From Corallococcus macrosporus (GTDB lineage Bacteria; Myxococcota; Myxococcia; Myxococcales; Myxococcaceae): a stretch of 64,000 bases of DNA. The stretch covers positions 744,001 to 808,000 of the forward strand of contig NZ_JAFIMU010000002.1 of assembly GCF_017302985.1 (NCBI RefSeq). The letters are read 5' to 3'. Numbering within the stretch: position 1 is the stretch's first letter; every line of letters begins with the position of its first letter. A program made the position numbers and the translations under genes. The notes below the pieces were generated by a model, which was not told the DNA's origin, ran no database searches, and was given only the letters and a program-made list of their open reading frames with translations. Positions 25,045 to 33,488 of this stretch are shown here, piece by piece.

Positions 25045-25321
25045 AACTGGTCCGACAGTCGGACCAGTTCGTGAGCCGCACGTCCAAACCGGTCGGGCTG
25101 TAGGACAGGTTCGTGCGCCGCTCGTCCAAGCCGGTCCGGCTGTAGGGCCAGTTCGGACGCCGCGCGTCCAAGCCGGTCCAGCTTTAGGACCAGTCCGTGA
25201 GCCGCTCGTCGAAACCGGTCAGGCTGTCGGACCAGTCCATGAGCCGCTCGTCGAAACCGGTCAGGCTGTCGGACCAGTCCATGAGCCGCGCGCCCAAACT
25301 GGTCCGACTGTCGGACCGGTT
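25045..25321. repeat. 42-bp-period array of seven palindromes between convergent glycosyltransferase genes
   Basis: The 507-bp gap 24897-25403 has no gene. Within it seven imperfect copies of a 25-nt inverted repeat have centres at 25057, 25099, 25141, 25183, 25225, 25267 and 25309, exactly 42 bp apart. The first is perfect: AACTGGTCCGAC, one spacer base, then GTCGGACCAGTT. The 17 bp between palindromes is also conserved (GAGCCGCTCGTC-like). 42 bp is four helical turns, so all sites face the same side of the helix. Any one can form a hairpin in RNA and stop transcription from either flanking gene. The flanks 24897-25044 and 25322-25403 show nothing clear. Confidence 0.9.
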
Positions 25322-25403
25322 CGTGGGCTGGCCGGCCAGTGGTGCGTCACCCCGTTCATTCCTGTAGGCGTGCGGCGCAACCCCACCGCACGCCCGGGAA
25401 GGC

Positions 25404-26648
25404 TCAGGCGGCCTGCGTCCCCGAGGGCTTCTGCCCGCTACCGCCGGTGCCCGACGCGCTCAGGTAGAGGTCGCCCAGGCCCGCGCCGATGCCGTCCCAG
25501 GCGAAGGCCTCCGCCATGCGCCGGGCGTTGTCCGCGAGCTTCTTGCAGAGGGCCGGATCATTCCGCAGCCGGCGCAGCGCGGCGGCGAACTCCTGCGGGG
25601 ACTCCGCGAGCAGCACGTGCTGCCCCTCCACCACCGGCAAGCCCTCCACCGCGAGGCGCGTGGCCACCACGGGCACTCCCGCCGCCGCGGCTTCCAGCAC
25701 CTTGAGACGCGTTCCACTGCCCGCGCGCAGCGGGATGGCCGTCGCCAGCGCTCGCGCCAGGTACGGGGCCACCGACGGCACCGAACCCGTCACCACCAGC
25801 CGCTCGTTCTCCAGCGCGCGCACGGACGCGGGCGGACTGCGGCCCACCACCATGAGCTTGCTGGTCGCCAGGTCCGCCGACACCAGCGGCCACACCTCGC
25901 GCGCCAAGAGCAGCACCGCGTCTTCATTGGGCCACCAGTCCATGGAGCCCACGAAGACCAAATCGTCGCCCGCGGCCTCGCGGGGCGCGAAGTCCGGCAG
26001 CTTCACGCCGTTGGGCACCACGTGCACCCGCTTCGCCCCCAGCGAGCGCAGCTGCTGGGCGTCCACGTCCGAGCACGCCAGCACCGTGTCCGCCTGGCTC
26101 ACGCACTCGCGCTCCAGCCGCTCCACCCGCTTGAACTGCCAGTTCAGGAACGCCCGCAGCGGCGGAGAGCTCAGCGGCGCCATCCGCGCGAGCAGCTGGC
26201 TCTCCACATTGTGCTCGTCGATGACCATGTGCGCGGCCGGGTTGAGCTTCCGCGCCAGCGGCAACAGCTGCGCCATGTGCAGGTGGTCGAAGTGGATGAT
26301 GTCGAAGGGGCCGCGCTCCGCCAGCACCCGGCGCAGCGCGTCCTGCAGGCCCTGGCGCGCGAAGCGGACGTAGGTGAGCGGCGTGCCCCGCAGGAAGGCC
26401 CGCGTGCTGTTCAGCGTCTCCCGAGGCGCCACGCGCGGCAGGTCCACCAGGTGCAGCCTGGAGGCCGGCACGCCCAGCTCTCCCAGCCAGCGCTTGAAGC
26501 CCTCGGCGTCGTTGCCCGCCCGGTGCACCGCGAACACGTCGAGCTCGAAGCGCGAGGCAAGGGCACGCACCAGCTCGAGCGTGCGCAGGGTGCCGCCCGT
26601 ATCCGAAGGCAGCGGAACGTAGGGAAGGATGGCGAGTACGCGTCGCAC
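25404..26648 (-). CDS. GT4-family glycosyltransferase (exopolysaccharide type)
   Basis: A 414-residue glycosyltransferase. The start is taken as GTG 26648 (VRRVLAILPYVPLPSDTGG), where family similarity begins; upstream frame to 27056 is antisense to the aminopeptidase promoter. The ribosome site is weak. The acceptor domain includes FDIIHFDHLHMAQLLPLARK and MVIDEHNVESQLLARM. The donor domain includes DLVFVGSMDWWPNEDAVLLL, PIPLRAGSGTRLKVLEAAAA-like sequence (read here as AIPLRAGSGTRLKVLEAAAA) and GVPVVATRLAVEGLPV. Enzymes of this subgroup occur in exopolysaccharide clusters. It converges on the two other glycosyltransferases, separated by the palindrome array. Confidence 0.85.
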   Translation of the reverse strand: MRRVLAILPYVPLPSDTGGTLRTLELVRALASRFELDVFAVHRAGNDAEGFKRWLGELGVPASRLHLVDLPRVAPRETLNSTRAFLRGTPLTYVRFARQGLQDALRRVLAERGPFDIIHFDHLHMAQLLPLARKLNPAAHMVIDEHNVESQLLARMAPLSSPPLRAFLNWQFKRVERLERECVSQADTVLACSDVDAQQLRSLGAKRVHVVPNGVKLPDFAPREAAGDDLVFVGSMDWWPNEDAVLLLAREVWPLVSADLATSKLMVVGRSPPASVRALENERLVVTGSVPSVAPYLARALATAIPLRAGSGTRLKVLEAAAAGVPVVATRLAVEGLPVVEGQHVLLAESPQEFAAALRRLRNDPALCKKLADNARRMAEAFAWDGIGAGLGDLYLSASGTGGSGQKPSGTQAA

Positions 26649-26942
26649 GGTGGAAAACCAGACCTGCTCAGGAGACGGGTGGACCTGGGCCGCGTGCTCC
26701 TCACCACGGCCACCGGCTTGGTAAGCACCTGCGCGCCATGGGCCCAGGGCCCCGCCGCGCTTTCCCGTCAATGGACAACAGATCGCGGATCCCCCACCCA
26801 ATGGGATGCCGCACCGCGTCTTCCGAGCGACAGCAGGATTCCCGGGAGTCTGGGCCCAGGGGGCACCCGGTGTGCGAGGGCCTCGAAAAGGCGCGCCGTT
26901 TCCGGCATGAGGACGCCGAGCAGCGCAACGACGGAGGAAGCC

Positions 26943-28763
26943 ATGGGCCTGGGGCAGACGCAGGGGGCCGCGGCGCGCGAGCGCATCGCGCGGCTGCGGC
27001 AGGTGATGCGGGAGCGCGGTGTGGCGGCGGTCTGGGTGCCGACGAGCGACCCGCACCTGTCCACCTACCTGCCGGGCCGCTGGAAGGGCCGGGAGTGGGC
27101 GTCTGGCTTCACCGGCTCGCTGGCCACGCTGGTGGTGACTGCGGACTACGCGGGCCTGTGGGTGGACAGCCGCTACTGGGACCAGGCGGACGCCCAGCTG
27201 AAGGGCAGCGGCATCGCGACGGTGCGTACGACGAACGCGCCCGGGCAGTCACACCTGGACTGGCTGGCCGCGAACGTGCCGCCGGGGCAGGTGGTGGCGG
27301 TGGACGGAGCGGTGCTGGGCCTGGGCCAGGCGCGCTCGGCGGCCACGCAGTTGTCGGCGGCGGGGCTGGTGCTGCGCACGGACCTGGACGTGGTGGCGGA
27401 GGCCTGGGCGGACCGGCCGTCCCTGCCCGCCGCACCCGTGTACTCGCACGCGCTGTCCCCGGTGTCGCGCACCGACAAGCTGCGGGCCGTGCGCGCGGAG
27501 ATGGGCGTGCTGGGCGCGACGCACCACTTCATCTCCACGCTGGATGACGTCGCGTGGCTGACCAACCTGCGCGGCGCGGACGTGGACTACATCCCGGTGT
27601 TCCTGGCGCACCTGCTGGTGGAGCCCGGCGGGGCCCGCCTGTTCATCGGCGCGGGCAAGGTGCCGGACGCGCTGCGCGCCGAGCTGGAGGCGGACGGCAT
27701 CACCCTCCATCCCTACGACGAGGCGGCCCGCGCGCTGGGGGCGCTGCCGGAGGGGACGCGGCTGCTCGTGGATCCGCGGCGCATCACCCACGGGCTGCGG
27801 CAGGCGGTGGGCAAGGGCGTGAGCGTGGTGGAGGGGCTCAACCCGTCCACCGTGGCCAAGTCGCGCAAGACGGACGCGGAGCTGGCGCACTTCCGCAACG
27901 CGATGGAGCAGGACGGCGCGGCGCTGTGCGCGTTCTTCGCCTGGTTCGAGTCCGCGCTGGGCCGCGAGCCCATCACCGAGCTGACCGTCGACGAGCGCCT
28001 CTCCGCGGAGCGGGCGCGGCGCCCGGGCTTCGTGTCGCTCAGCTTCTCCACCATCGCCGCGTTCAACGCGAACGCCGCGATGCCGCACTACCGCGCGACG
28101 CAGGCCTCGCACGCGACGGTGTGCCTGCCGGGACAGAAGCCGCGGGGCCTGCTGCTCATCGACTCCGGCGGGCAGTACACGTCCGGCACCACGGACATCA
28201 CCCGCGTGGTGCCCGTGGGGGAGCCCTCGGCGGAGCAGCGGCGCGACTTCACGCTGGTGCTGCGCGGGATGATCAACCTGTCCCGGGCCCGCTTCCCGAA
28301 GGGGACGCGCTCCCCGAACCTGGACGCGCTGGCGCGGGCGCCGCTGTGGGCGGAGGGGCTGGACTACGGCCACGGCACGGGCCACGGCGTGGGCTTCTTC
28401 CTCAACGTGCACGAGGGGCCGCACGGCGTCTCCCCGACGATGCCCAATGACCTCACCACGGCGCTGGAGCCGGGGATGATCACCTCCAACGAGCCCGGCC
28501 TCTACCGCCCGGGCCGCTGGGGCATCCGCATCGAGAACCTCATCGCCGCGGTGCCGGACCAGAAGACGGAGTTCGGCGACTTCCTGCGCTTCGAGACGCT
28601 GAGCCTCTGCCCCATCGACACGCGGCTGGTGGAGAAGGCCTTGCTGTCGCGGGAGGAGACGGACTGGCTCAATGCCTATCACGCCACCGTGCGCGAGCGG
28701 CTCCAGCCCCACGTCGAAGGCGCGGCGCGCGACTGGCTGCTCCAGCGCACCCAGCCGCTCTGA
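26943..28763 (+). CDS. aminopeptidase P family metallopeptidase (M24B)
   Basis: A 606-residue cytosolic-type X-Pro aminopeptidase of the long, three-domain form. The start at 26943 follows GGAGG. Two creatinase-like N-terminal domains (about 10-310) precede the pita-bread catalytic domain. Metal ligands are visible: Asp407 and Asp418 in DSGGQYTSGTTDITR, His481 in GTGHGVGFFLNVHEGP, Glu517 in TSNEPGLYR and Glu531 in IRIENLI. It should remove N-terminal residues from peptides with Pro at position 2 using two Mn or Zn ions, probably in peptide scavenging. It is divergent from the glycosyltransferase ending at 25404 over 294 bp that shows no clear promoter. Confidence 0.92.
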   Translation: MGLGQTQGAAARERIARLRQVMRERGVAAVWVPTSDPHLSTYLPGRWKGREWASGFTGSLATLVVTADYAGLWVDSRYWDQADAQLKGSGIATVRTTNAPGQSHLDWLAANVPPGQVVAVDGAVLGLGQARSAATQLSAAGLVLRTDLDVVAEAWADRPSLPAAPVYSHALSPVSRTDKLRAVRAEMGVLGATHHFISTLDDVAWLTNLRGADVDYIPVFLAHLLVEPGGARLFIGAGKVPDALRAELEADGITLHPYDEAARALGALPEGTRLLVDPRRITHGLRQAVGKGVSVVEGLNPSTVAKSRKTDAELAHFRNAMEQDGAALCAFFAWFESALGREPITELTVDERLSAERARRPGFVSLSFSTIAAFNANAAMPHYRATQASHATVCLPGQKPRGLLLIDSGGQYTSGTTDITRVVPVGEPSAEQRRDFTLVLRGMINLSRARFPKGTRSPNLDALARAPLWAEGLDYGHGTGHGVGFFLNVHEGPHGVSPTMPNDLTTALEPGMITSNEPGLYRPGRWGIRIENLIAAVPDQKTEFGDFLRFETLSLCPIDTRLVEKALLSREETDWLNAYHATVRERLQPHVEGAARDWLLQRTQPL

Positions 28764-28881
28764 AGCCACGCTGCTCACGGCCGGACGGAAGGACAGACAC
28801 GGCCCTGGACGCGCTGGCCCGGCGGCGCGCATGCTGGGCCGCGCGGGGGGCCGGCCCCGCATGGGATGGGAAGGACTTCGC

Positions 28882-29211
28882 ATGCGATTGACCCGAGTGC
28901 TGTTCCCCCTGCTGGCCATCCTCCCCCTCCTCGCCTGCGGCGACAGCGAGGGCGGGGTGGGGGAGAGCTGCGGCGATGAAGGCTGTGATTCCGGCCTCAC
29001 CTGCCGCAGGGACTTCCCCGGCACCTTCTGCGCGCAGGACTGCACCGAGGAAGGGGCGGGCGGCGGCTGTCCGTCCGGCACGCTGTGCACGCGCCAGCTC
29101 GACACGCTGATGTGCTCGCCCGTCTGCGACTCCGAGTCCGACTGCCGCGAGAGCTTCGCCTGCAACGGCGTCAGCAACACGAACCTCAAGGCCTGTCAGG
29201 TCAAGCTGTAG
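28882..29211 (+). CDS. small Cys-rich lipoprotein
   Basis: A 109-residue predicted lipoprotein. The start at 28882 (MRLTRVLFPLLAILPLLACG) has AAGGA upstream and a good lipobox LLAC, with Cys19 lipidated. The mature chain has 12 or more Cys in closely spaced pairs (ESCGDEGCDSGLTCRRDF, TFCAQDCTEEG, GGCPSGTLC, MCSPVCDSESDCRES), a pattern of disulfide-bonded repeats common in myxobacterial surface proteins. Function unknown. It lies between the aminopeptidase and a small membrane protein gene on the same strand. Confidence 0.75.
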   Translation: MRLTRVLFPLLAILPLLACGDSEGGVGESCGDEGCDSGLTCRRDFPGTFCAQDCTEEGAGGGCPSGTLCTRQLDTLMCSPVCDSESDCRESFACNGVSNTNLKACQVKL

Positions 29212-29282
29212 GCCCCGGCCCCACGGACAGTGTCCGCTGGCGGGGAGTAGCCAGCCGCCGGGACATGGGATGGATTGGGCCC

Positions 29283-29645
29283 ATGGCCTCGTCCCCGTCG
29301 TCCCACCGCTGGATGCTGACCGCCTTCCTCGTCTGGCTCCCCGGGCTCGTGCACGTCTTCCCGCTGCTGGGCGTCTACATGCTGATGTTCAACAAGGCCT
29401 ACGCCCTGGCCTTGTTCGTCGGCTTCGCCCTCACCGGGCTCGCCCTGGGCCTCATCCAGGGGCTCACGCGCGGCCCACGGGCGCTGTGGGTCACCCCGGC
29501 GTCCTTCGTCGTGGGGTGGTCACCGCTGGCGCTGCTCATGGCCCTGAACGCCCCCTTCAACGTCGCGTGGACGCTGACCCTGTTCACCTCCGCCGGGTGC
29601 GTGGGCCTGGGGCAGTGGATGCTCCGCTCAGAAGACCGGGCCTGA
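29283..29645 (+). CDS. small integral membrane protein
   Basis: A 120-residue hydrophobic protein with four likely TM helices: LTAFLVWLPGLVHVFPLLGV, ALALFVGFALTGLALGLI, PASFVVGWSPLALLMAL and AWTLTLFTSAGCVGLGQWML. An alternative in-frame ATG at 29265 would add MGWIGP. No family is recognised and no charged residue lies within a helix to suggest transport. It is 72 bp after the Cys-rich lipoprotein gene. Confidence 0.6.
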   Translation: MASSPSSHRWMLTAFLVWLPGLVHVFPLLGVYMLMFNKAYALALFVGFALTGLALGLIQGLTRGPRALWVTPASFVVGWSPLALLMALNAPFNVAWTLTLFTSAGCVGLGQWMLRSEDRA

Positions 29646-29703
29646 GGCACCCCGGAGGGCATGACGCGGCCGGACAGGGGCTGGGCGGCTCCCGTGAAAA
29701 TCC

Positions 29704-29717
29704 ATAGCGTCCGCTAT
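29704..29717. promoter_or_regulatory. short inverted repeat upstream of the Ala-rich giant gene
   Basis: ATAGCG-TC-CGCTAT lies in the 247-bp region before the start at 29893. That region becomes less GC-rich towards 29800-29880 and ends with AGGAG 8 nt before the ATG. The repeat is the only structured element I see; a regulatory role is a guess. Confidence 0.25.
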
Positions 29718-29892
29718 GCCTTCCCGCGTCATGCGGGACCTTCGCGATCCATGTAACCCGCGGAGCGGCAATGGCGTATCGCCTCCATCGCCCCGGGATT
29801 CGTGCGAACGCGGAGAAGCCAGCAACATTCGACGCGAAATGTAGAGAATCCCGAGGACTTTCTCGGTTCTTGAAAAGGTAGGAGTTCCGCCC

Positions 29893-32800
29893 ATGTCCAC
29901 CCCCATCGATAGTGCCGCCGCCGCCGCCGCCGCTGCTGCCCGTGCCGCCGCCGAAGCCGCCGCTCGCGCCGCCGCGGAAGCCGCTGCTCGCGCCGCCGCC
30001 GCCGCCGCGAAGGCCGCCGCCGAGGCCGCCGCGAAGGCCGCCGCCGAGGCCGCCGCGAAGCAGCAGGCGAAGCAGCCGTCGGTGAAGCTCTTCCAGCGGG
30101 ACGAGTTCTCCTCAGGGGGCCCGCAGAACCGCAACGGGGTGAACCGGCTGACGGGGGAGACGACCTCGCCGTTCGCCACGCCGCTCACCTCCAATGGCAG
30201 CGCGCGTCCCGTCAGCGGCCCGGTGCAGCAGAACGTCGCGGCCCCGGCGGCGGACCCGAAGCCGCCCCACGCGGAGGCGCTGCCCGACAAGGCGGAGGAC
30301 CTGCCCAAGCTCTTCCCGGAGCTGAAGGACAAGAAGAAGGAGGACCTGCAGAAGGCCTACGACTCGCTCAACAAGCTGGGCACCGGTTCCTTCTCGGAGA
30401 AGGCCACCGCCCTGGGCGAGCTGGCGTCGCAGTTCCCGGAGACGGTCCCCAACGCGCTGGAGCGCCTGGGCGTCAAGGACGACAAGCTGGCGAAGCTGGC
30501 CACCAACTCCGACGCGCTCACCTCCCTGGGCAAGCTGACGGACCCCAAGGCGAGCACCGTGGACAAGGCGCAGGCCGCCCTCACCCTGGCGAAGGCCACC
30601 GGTGACACCTTCGCGCCGGCGGACCTCAAGGGCGTGCTGGACACCACGCTCAAGGGCCTGCCCGCCGCGGAGAAGCTGGTGGGCGCCATCGGCAAGTGGA
30701 CGGACCCCAACGCCTCCGCCACCGACAAGGCCACCGCCACGCTGGAGCTGGGCAAGGCGCTCAAGGACTTCGCCGGGGACAAGTTCCCGGCGCTCTCCAA
30801 TGACCTGCGCAAGCTGGACGGGTCGCTGCGCGCCGCGGGCTCCGCCATCACCCTGGCGGACCCCAACGCCTCCACGCAGGACAAGGCGCTGGCCGCCGCG
30901 CAGTTGCTGGCGGAGGTGCCCGACCTCAAGAAGGACCTCAAGGCCTTCACGGAGGTCCTCAAGAACGCGGGCGTGAAGAACGCGCAGGACGTGGCCCAGC
31001 AGGGCACGCAGCTGGCCAACGTGAAGGTGAAGGGGCTGGATCCGCAGCTGGCCTCCAAGCTCACGCCGGATCAGCTGAAGAAGCTGGAGGCCGCGGCCAC
31101 CAGGCTGGGCGGTCCGGAGTCGCTGGAGGGCGCGCTCAAGGGCATCAGCGACCCTAAGGCCCTGGACAACCTGGTGGGCCAGCTGGGCAAGGCGGACGCC
31201 GCGGCCGGCAAGCGGATGGTGAGCGCGCTGGCCGGCATGGAGCACAAGGTCCTCAACGAGGTCCTGTCGGATCCGAAGACCACCGAGCAGTTCGCGAAGC
31301 TCGCGGGCAAGCTGGATGACGACGCCGGCAAGGTGCTGTCCAAGCTGGTGACGGACATGGACTCCGGCGCGCTCAAGGCGCTGCTCAAGTTCACCGACGG
31401 CGTCGGCGCGGACGCGCTCAACACCACCGTGAAGGGCCTGGGGCCGCTGCTGGACAAGGCGGGCAGCAAGCTCGTGGGCCAGGGCCTCAAGGTGATGGAC
31501 AAGGTGCTGGGCAAGATCGGCGTGGAGGTCACCGCCGACGTGGCCGGCAAGGTCTTCAAGAACCTGGCGAAGGTCGTCCCGGTGGCGGGCGCCATCCCCA
31601 ACGCCATCGACGCGGTGAAGTACGAGAAGGAGTCGCTGGAGCTGCACGGCAAGAACAACGACCTGGGCTACTTCGCGCACACCGCCGCGGTGCTGAACAC
31701 CGCGGACGGGGCCCTGGGCATCGCCCTGGACCTCACCGGCGTGGGCGTGGCCGTGGACGTGGGCGCCAGCGTGCTGCTGGGCGCCGCCGAGCTGGCGATG
31801 GACATCGGCTTCAGCCAGGAGAAGGAGAAGTTCGAGGCCGACCCCAAGGGCTACGAGGCCCCGGACTGGATGAGGGCCGTGAACGTGGCGGCCGCCGCCG
31901 CGCAGGGCCCCGCGGGCATTGCGCACATGGCCGCGTACTACGGGCCCGAAGGGGCCGCGCAGCTCATCCAGTGGGGCATCGAGAAGGGCGCGAAGGGCGC
32001 CGTGAAGGCCGCCGAGTTCGTCGGCGTGTCGCAGGCGGAGCTGGCCGGCGATGGCCTCAAGGGCGCCGCGAAGGTCATCCACAAGCTGGCGGACGTGGTG
32101 CGCAACCCGTCCAAGTACGGCGAGGCCGCGGCGAAGGCGGCCTCGGAGGCCTTCAACACCGCCATCGAGAAGGGCGGTGAGCTGGCGAAGGAGGCGAAGC
32201 AGGTCCTCGACGGCGTCATCGACGGGGCGAAGAAGCTGGGGGAGAAGGGGCTGGAGACGCTGAAGTACATCGCCCAGAACCCGGGCGAGGCCGCGAAGAA
32301 GGCGCTCGACGGCATCAAGAGCGTGGTGGACAAGGGCCTGGACCTGGCCACGGACGCGGGCAAGGCGCTCTACAAGCAGGCCGTCTCCACGCTCAACGAC
32401 CTGAAGGCCGGCTACGACAAGCTCACCGGCGCCGCGAAGGAGAAGGCGAAGGAGCTCATCGACGGGGCGACGAAGCTCGTCTCCAACACGGTGAACAAGG
32501 CCAAGGAGCTGGGCGAGAAGGGCCTGGAGCTGCTGGCCTGGACGGCCCAGAACCCGGGCGAGGCCGCGGCCAAGGCGAAGGAGGCCATTGGCGACGCCCT
32601 GGCCAAGGGCGGCGAGCTGGCAAAGAAGGCCTGGGGCGCCGTGAAGGACCTGGGCGCCAAGGGCGCCGAGCTGGCGGAGGGCTTGGTGAAGGGCCTGGCC
32701 AACGCGGGCGAGAAGGCCGTGGAGACGCTCAAGTACATCGCCCAGAACCCCGGCGATGCGCTCGCCGAGGCTGGCAAGTGGGTGGGCGGCGCGCTGTCGG

Positions 32801-33246
32801 ACATGGCCCGCAAGGGCGGCGAGCTGGCCACCAAGGCGGCCGGCGCCCTCAAGGACTTCATCGACAACCGCGTGACGTGGGCCACGGACTTCGCGCGGGA
32901 TCTGCTCAAGGACGGCGTGGAGTCGTTCAAGAACGTCGCCAAGGCCTGGAAGGACAACCTCTCGGAGGGCGGCAAGGCGGTGCTCGTCGCCCTGGCGGAC
33001 CTGCAGGACGCGGGCGTGGACGCGCTCAAGGACCTGGCCGGCGTGGGGGGCCAGCTGGCGGAGGCCGCCGTGGGCCACCTGGGCGACCTGGCGAAGAAGG
33101 GCATCGACGTCGCCAAGGACGCGCTGGGCGCGCTGGCGGACCTGCCCGGCGAGGTGGGGGACCTGGCCGGCGACGTCTTCAGCGGCGTGAAGGACTTCCT
33201 CGGCGACCTCGTCCCGGACGACATCCCGGGCATCCCGGGCATCTGA
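29893..33246 (+). CDS. 1,117-residue Ala-rich helical protein, candidate exported effector
   Basis: A protein of unknown family and no signal peptide. Residues 8-56 are almost pure Ala with Arg, Glu and Lys every few residues, a long single helix. A Pro/Ser/Asn-rich linker follows to about 115. Three repeats of about 53 residues begin near 215, 270 and 322 (LTDPKASTVDKAQAALTL, WTDPNASATDKATATLEL, LADPNASTQDKALAAAQL). Residues about 560-650 contain hydrophobic hairpin-like segments (VVPVAGAIPNAIDAV, TGVGVAVDVGASVLLGAAEL), able to enter a membrane. From 700 onward are amphipathic repeats with IAQNPGEA or similar near 792, 883 and 948. It ends PDDIPGIPGI. The make-up suggests a pore-former or large toxin-like effector, but this is inference. 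A strong terminator follows. Confidence 0.85.
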   Translation: MSTPIDSAAAAAAAAARAAAEAAARAAAEAAARAAAAAAKAAAEAAAKAAAEAAAKQQAKQPSVKLFQRDEFSSGGPQNRNGVNRLTGETTSPFATPLTSNGSARPVSGPVQQNVAAPAADPKPPHAEALPDKAEDLPKLFPELKDKKKEDLQKAYDSLNKLGTGSFSEKATALGELASQFPETVPNALERLGVKDDKLAKLATNSDALTSLGKLTDPKASTVDKAQAALTLAKATGDTFAPADLKGVLDTTLKGLPAAEKLVGAIGKWTDPNASATDKATATLELGKALKDFAGDKFPALSNDLRKLDGSLRAAGSAITLADPNASTQDKALAAAQLLAEVPDLKKDLKAFTEVLKNAGVKNAQDVAQQGTQLANVKVKGLDPQLASKLTPDQLKKLEAAATRLGGPESLEGALKGISDPKALDNLVGQLGKADAAAGKRMVSALAGMEHKVLNEVLSDPKTTEQFAKLAGKLDDDAGKVLSKLVTDMDSGALKALLKFTDGVGADALNTTVKGLGPLLDKAGSKLVGQGLKVMDKVLGKIGVEVTADVAGKVFKNLAKVVPVAGAIPNAIDAVKYEKESLELHGKNNDLGYFAHTAAVLNTADGALGIALDLTGVGVAVDVGASVLLGAAELAMDIGFSQEKEKFEADPKGYEAPDWMRAVNVAAAAAQGPAGIAHMAAYYGPEGAAQLIQWGIEKGAKGAVKAAEFVGVSQAELAGDGLKGAAKVIHKLADVVRNPSKYGEAAAKAASEAFNTAIEKGGELAKEAKQVLDGVIDGAKKLGEKGLETLKYIAQNPGEAAKKALDGIKSVVDKGLDLATDAGKALYKQAVSTLNDLKAGYDKLTGAAKEKAKELIDGATKLVSNTVNKAKELGEKGLELLAWTAQNPGEAAAKAKEAIGDALAKGGELAKKAWGAVKDLGAKGAELAEGLVKGLANAGEKAVETLKYIAQNPGDALAEAGKWVGGALSDMARKGGELATKAAGALKDFIDNRVTWATDFARDLLKDGVESFKNVAKAWKDNLSEGGKAVLVALADLQDAGVDALKDLAGVGGQLAEAAVGHLGDLAKKGIDVAKDALGALADLPGEVGDLAGDVFSGVKDFLGDLVPDDIPGIPGI

Positions 33247-33274
33247 TTCGCCGCGTCACGGACCTGTAGCAGCC

Positions 33275-33310
33275 GACGGGGTCTGTTCCTTCACGGGAAC
33301 AGGCCCCGTC
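33275..33310 (+). terminator. intrinsic terminator of the Ala-rich giant gene
   Basis: GACGGGGTCTGTTCC pairs with GGAACAGGCCCCGTC across a short loop. The hairpin starts 28 bp after the stop and is followed by TGCATTT. Confidence 0.85.
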
Positions 33311-33365
33311 TGCATTTGAGGGGTCATTGTTACCCGGTCGTGACAAACCCACAGACAAGACAAGT

Positions 33366-33394
33366 TTGAGCGGAAAATTCCGAACTGGTTAAAC
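33366..33394 (+). promoter_or_regulatory. candidate promoter of the lysozyme-like gene
   Basis: TTGAGC (33366-33371) and TTAAAC (33389-33394) are 17 bp apart in a distinctly AT-rich stretch between the upstream terminator and the ATG at 33489. The spacer contains the inverted repeat CGGAA-AA-TTCCG. The boxes match the sigma-70 consensus only partly. Confidence 0.45.
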
Positions 33395-33488
33395 TGCAAG
33401 ATCTTTATTTCCGGATCTCGCGCAACTCGCCGGGAGACGCCTGGATAATCGGGGCAGGAATCACAGCCGCCACCGAGGAATCCCCCGC

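Noticed and set aside
24869-25171. Repeat-coding ORF over the 42-bp array (14-residue period)
   Set aside because: The 14-residue periodicity in every frame follows from 42 being divisible by three; starts lie in the neighbouring glycosyltransferase gene or lack a ribosome site.
25045-25321. CRISPR array
   Set aside because: The whole 42-bp unit is conserved, including the part that would be spacer, and no cas genes are nearby.
30112-33078. 988-residue minus-strand open frame antisense to the Ala-rich giant
   Set aside because: Leu/Arg/His-rich shadow of a strongly repetitive coding region; the plus frame has an AGGAG site, ordered domains and a terminator right after its stop.
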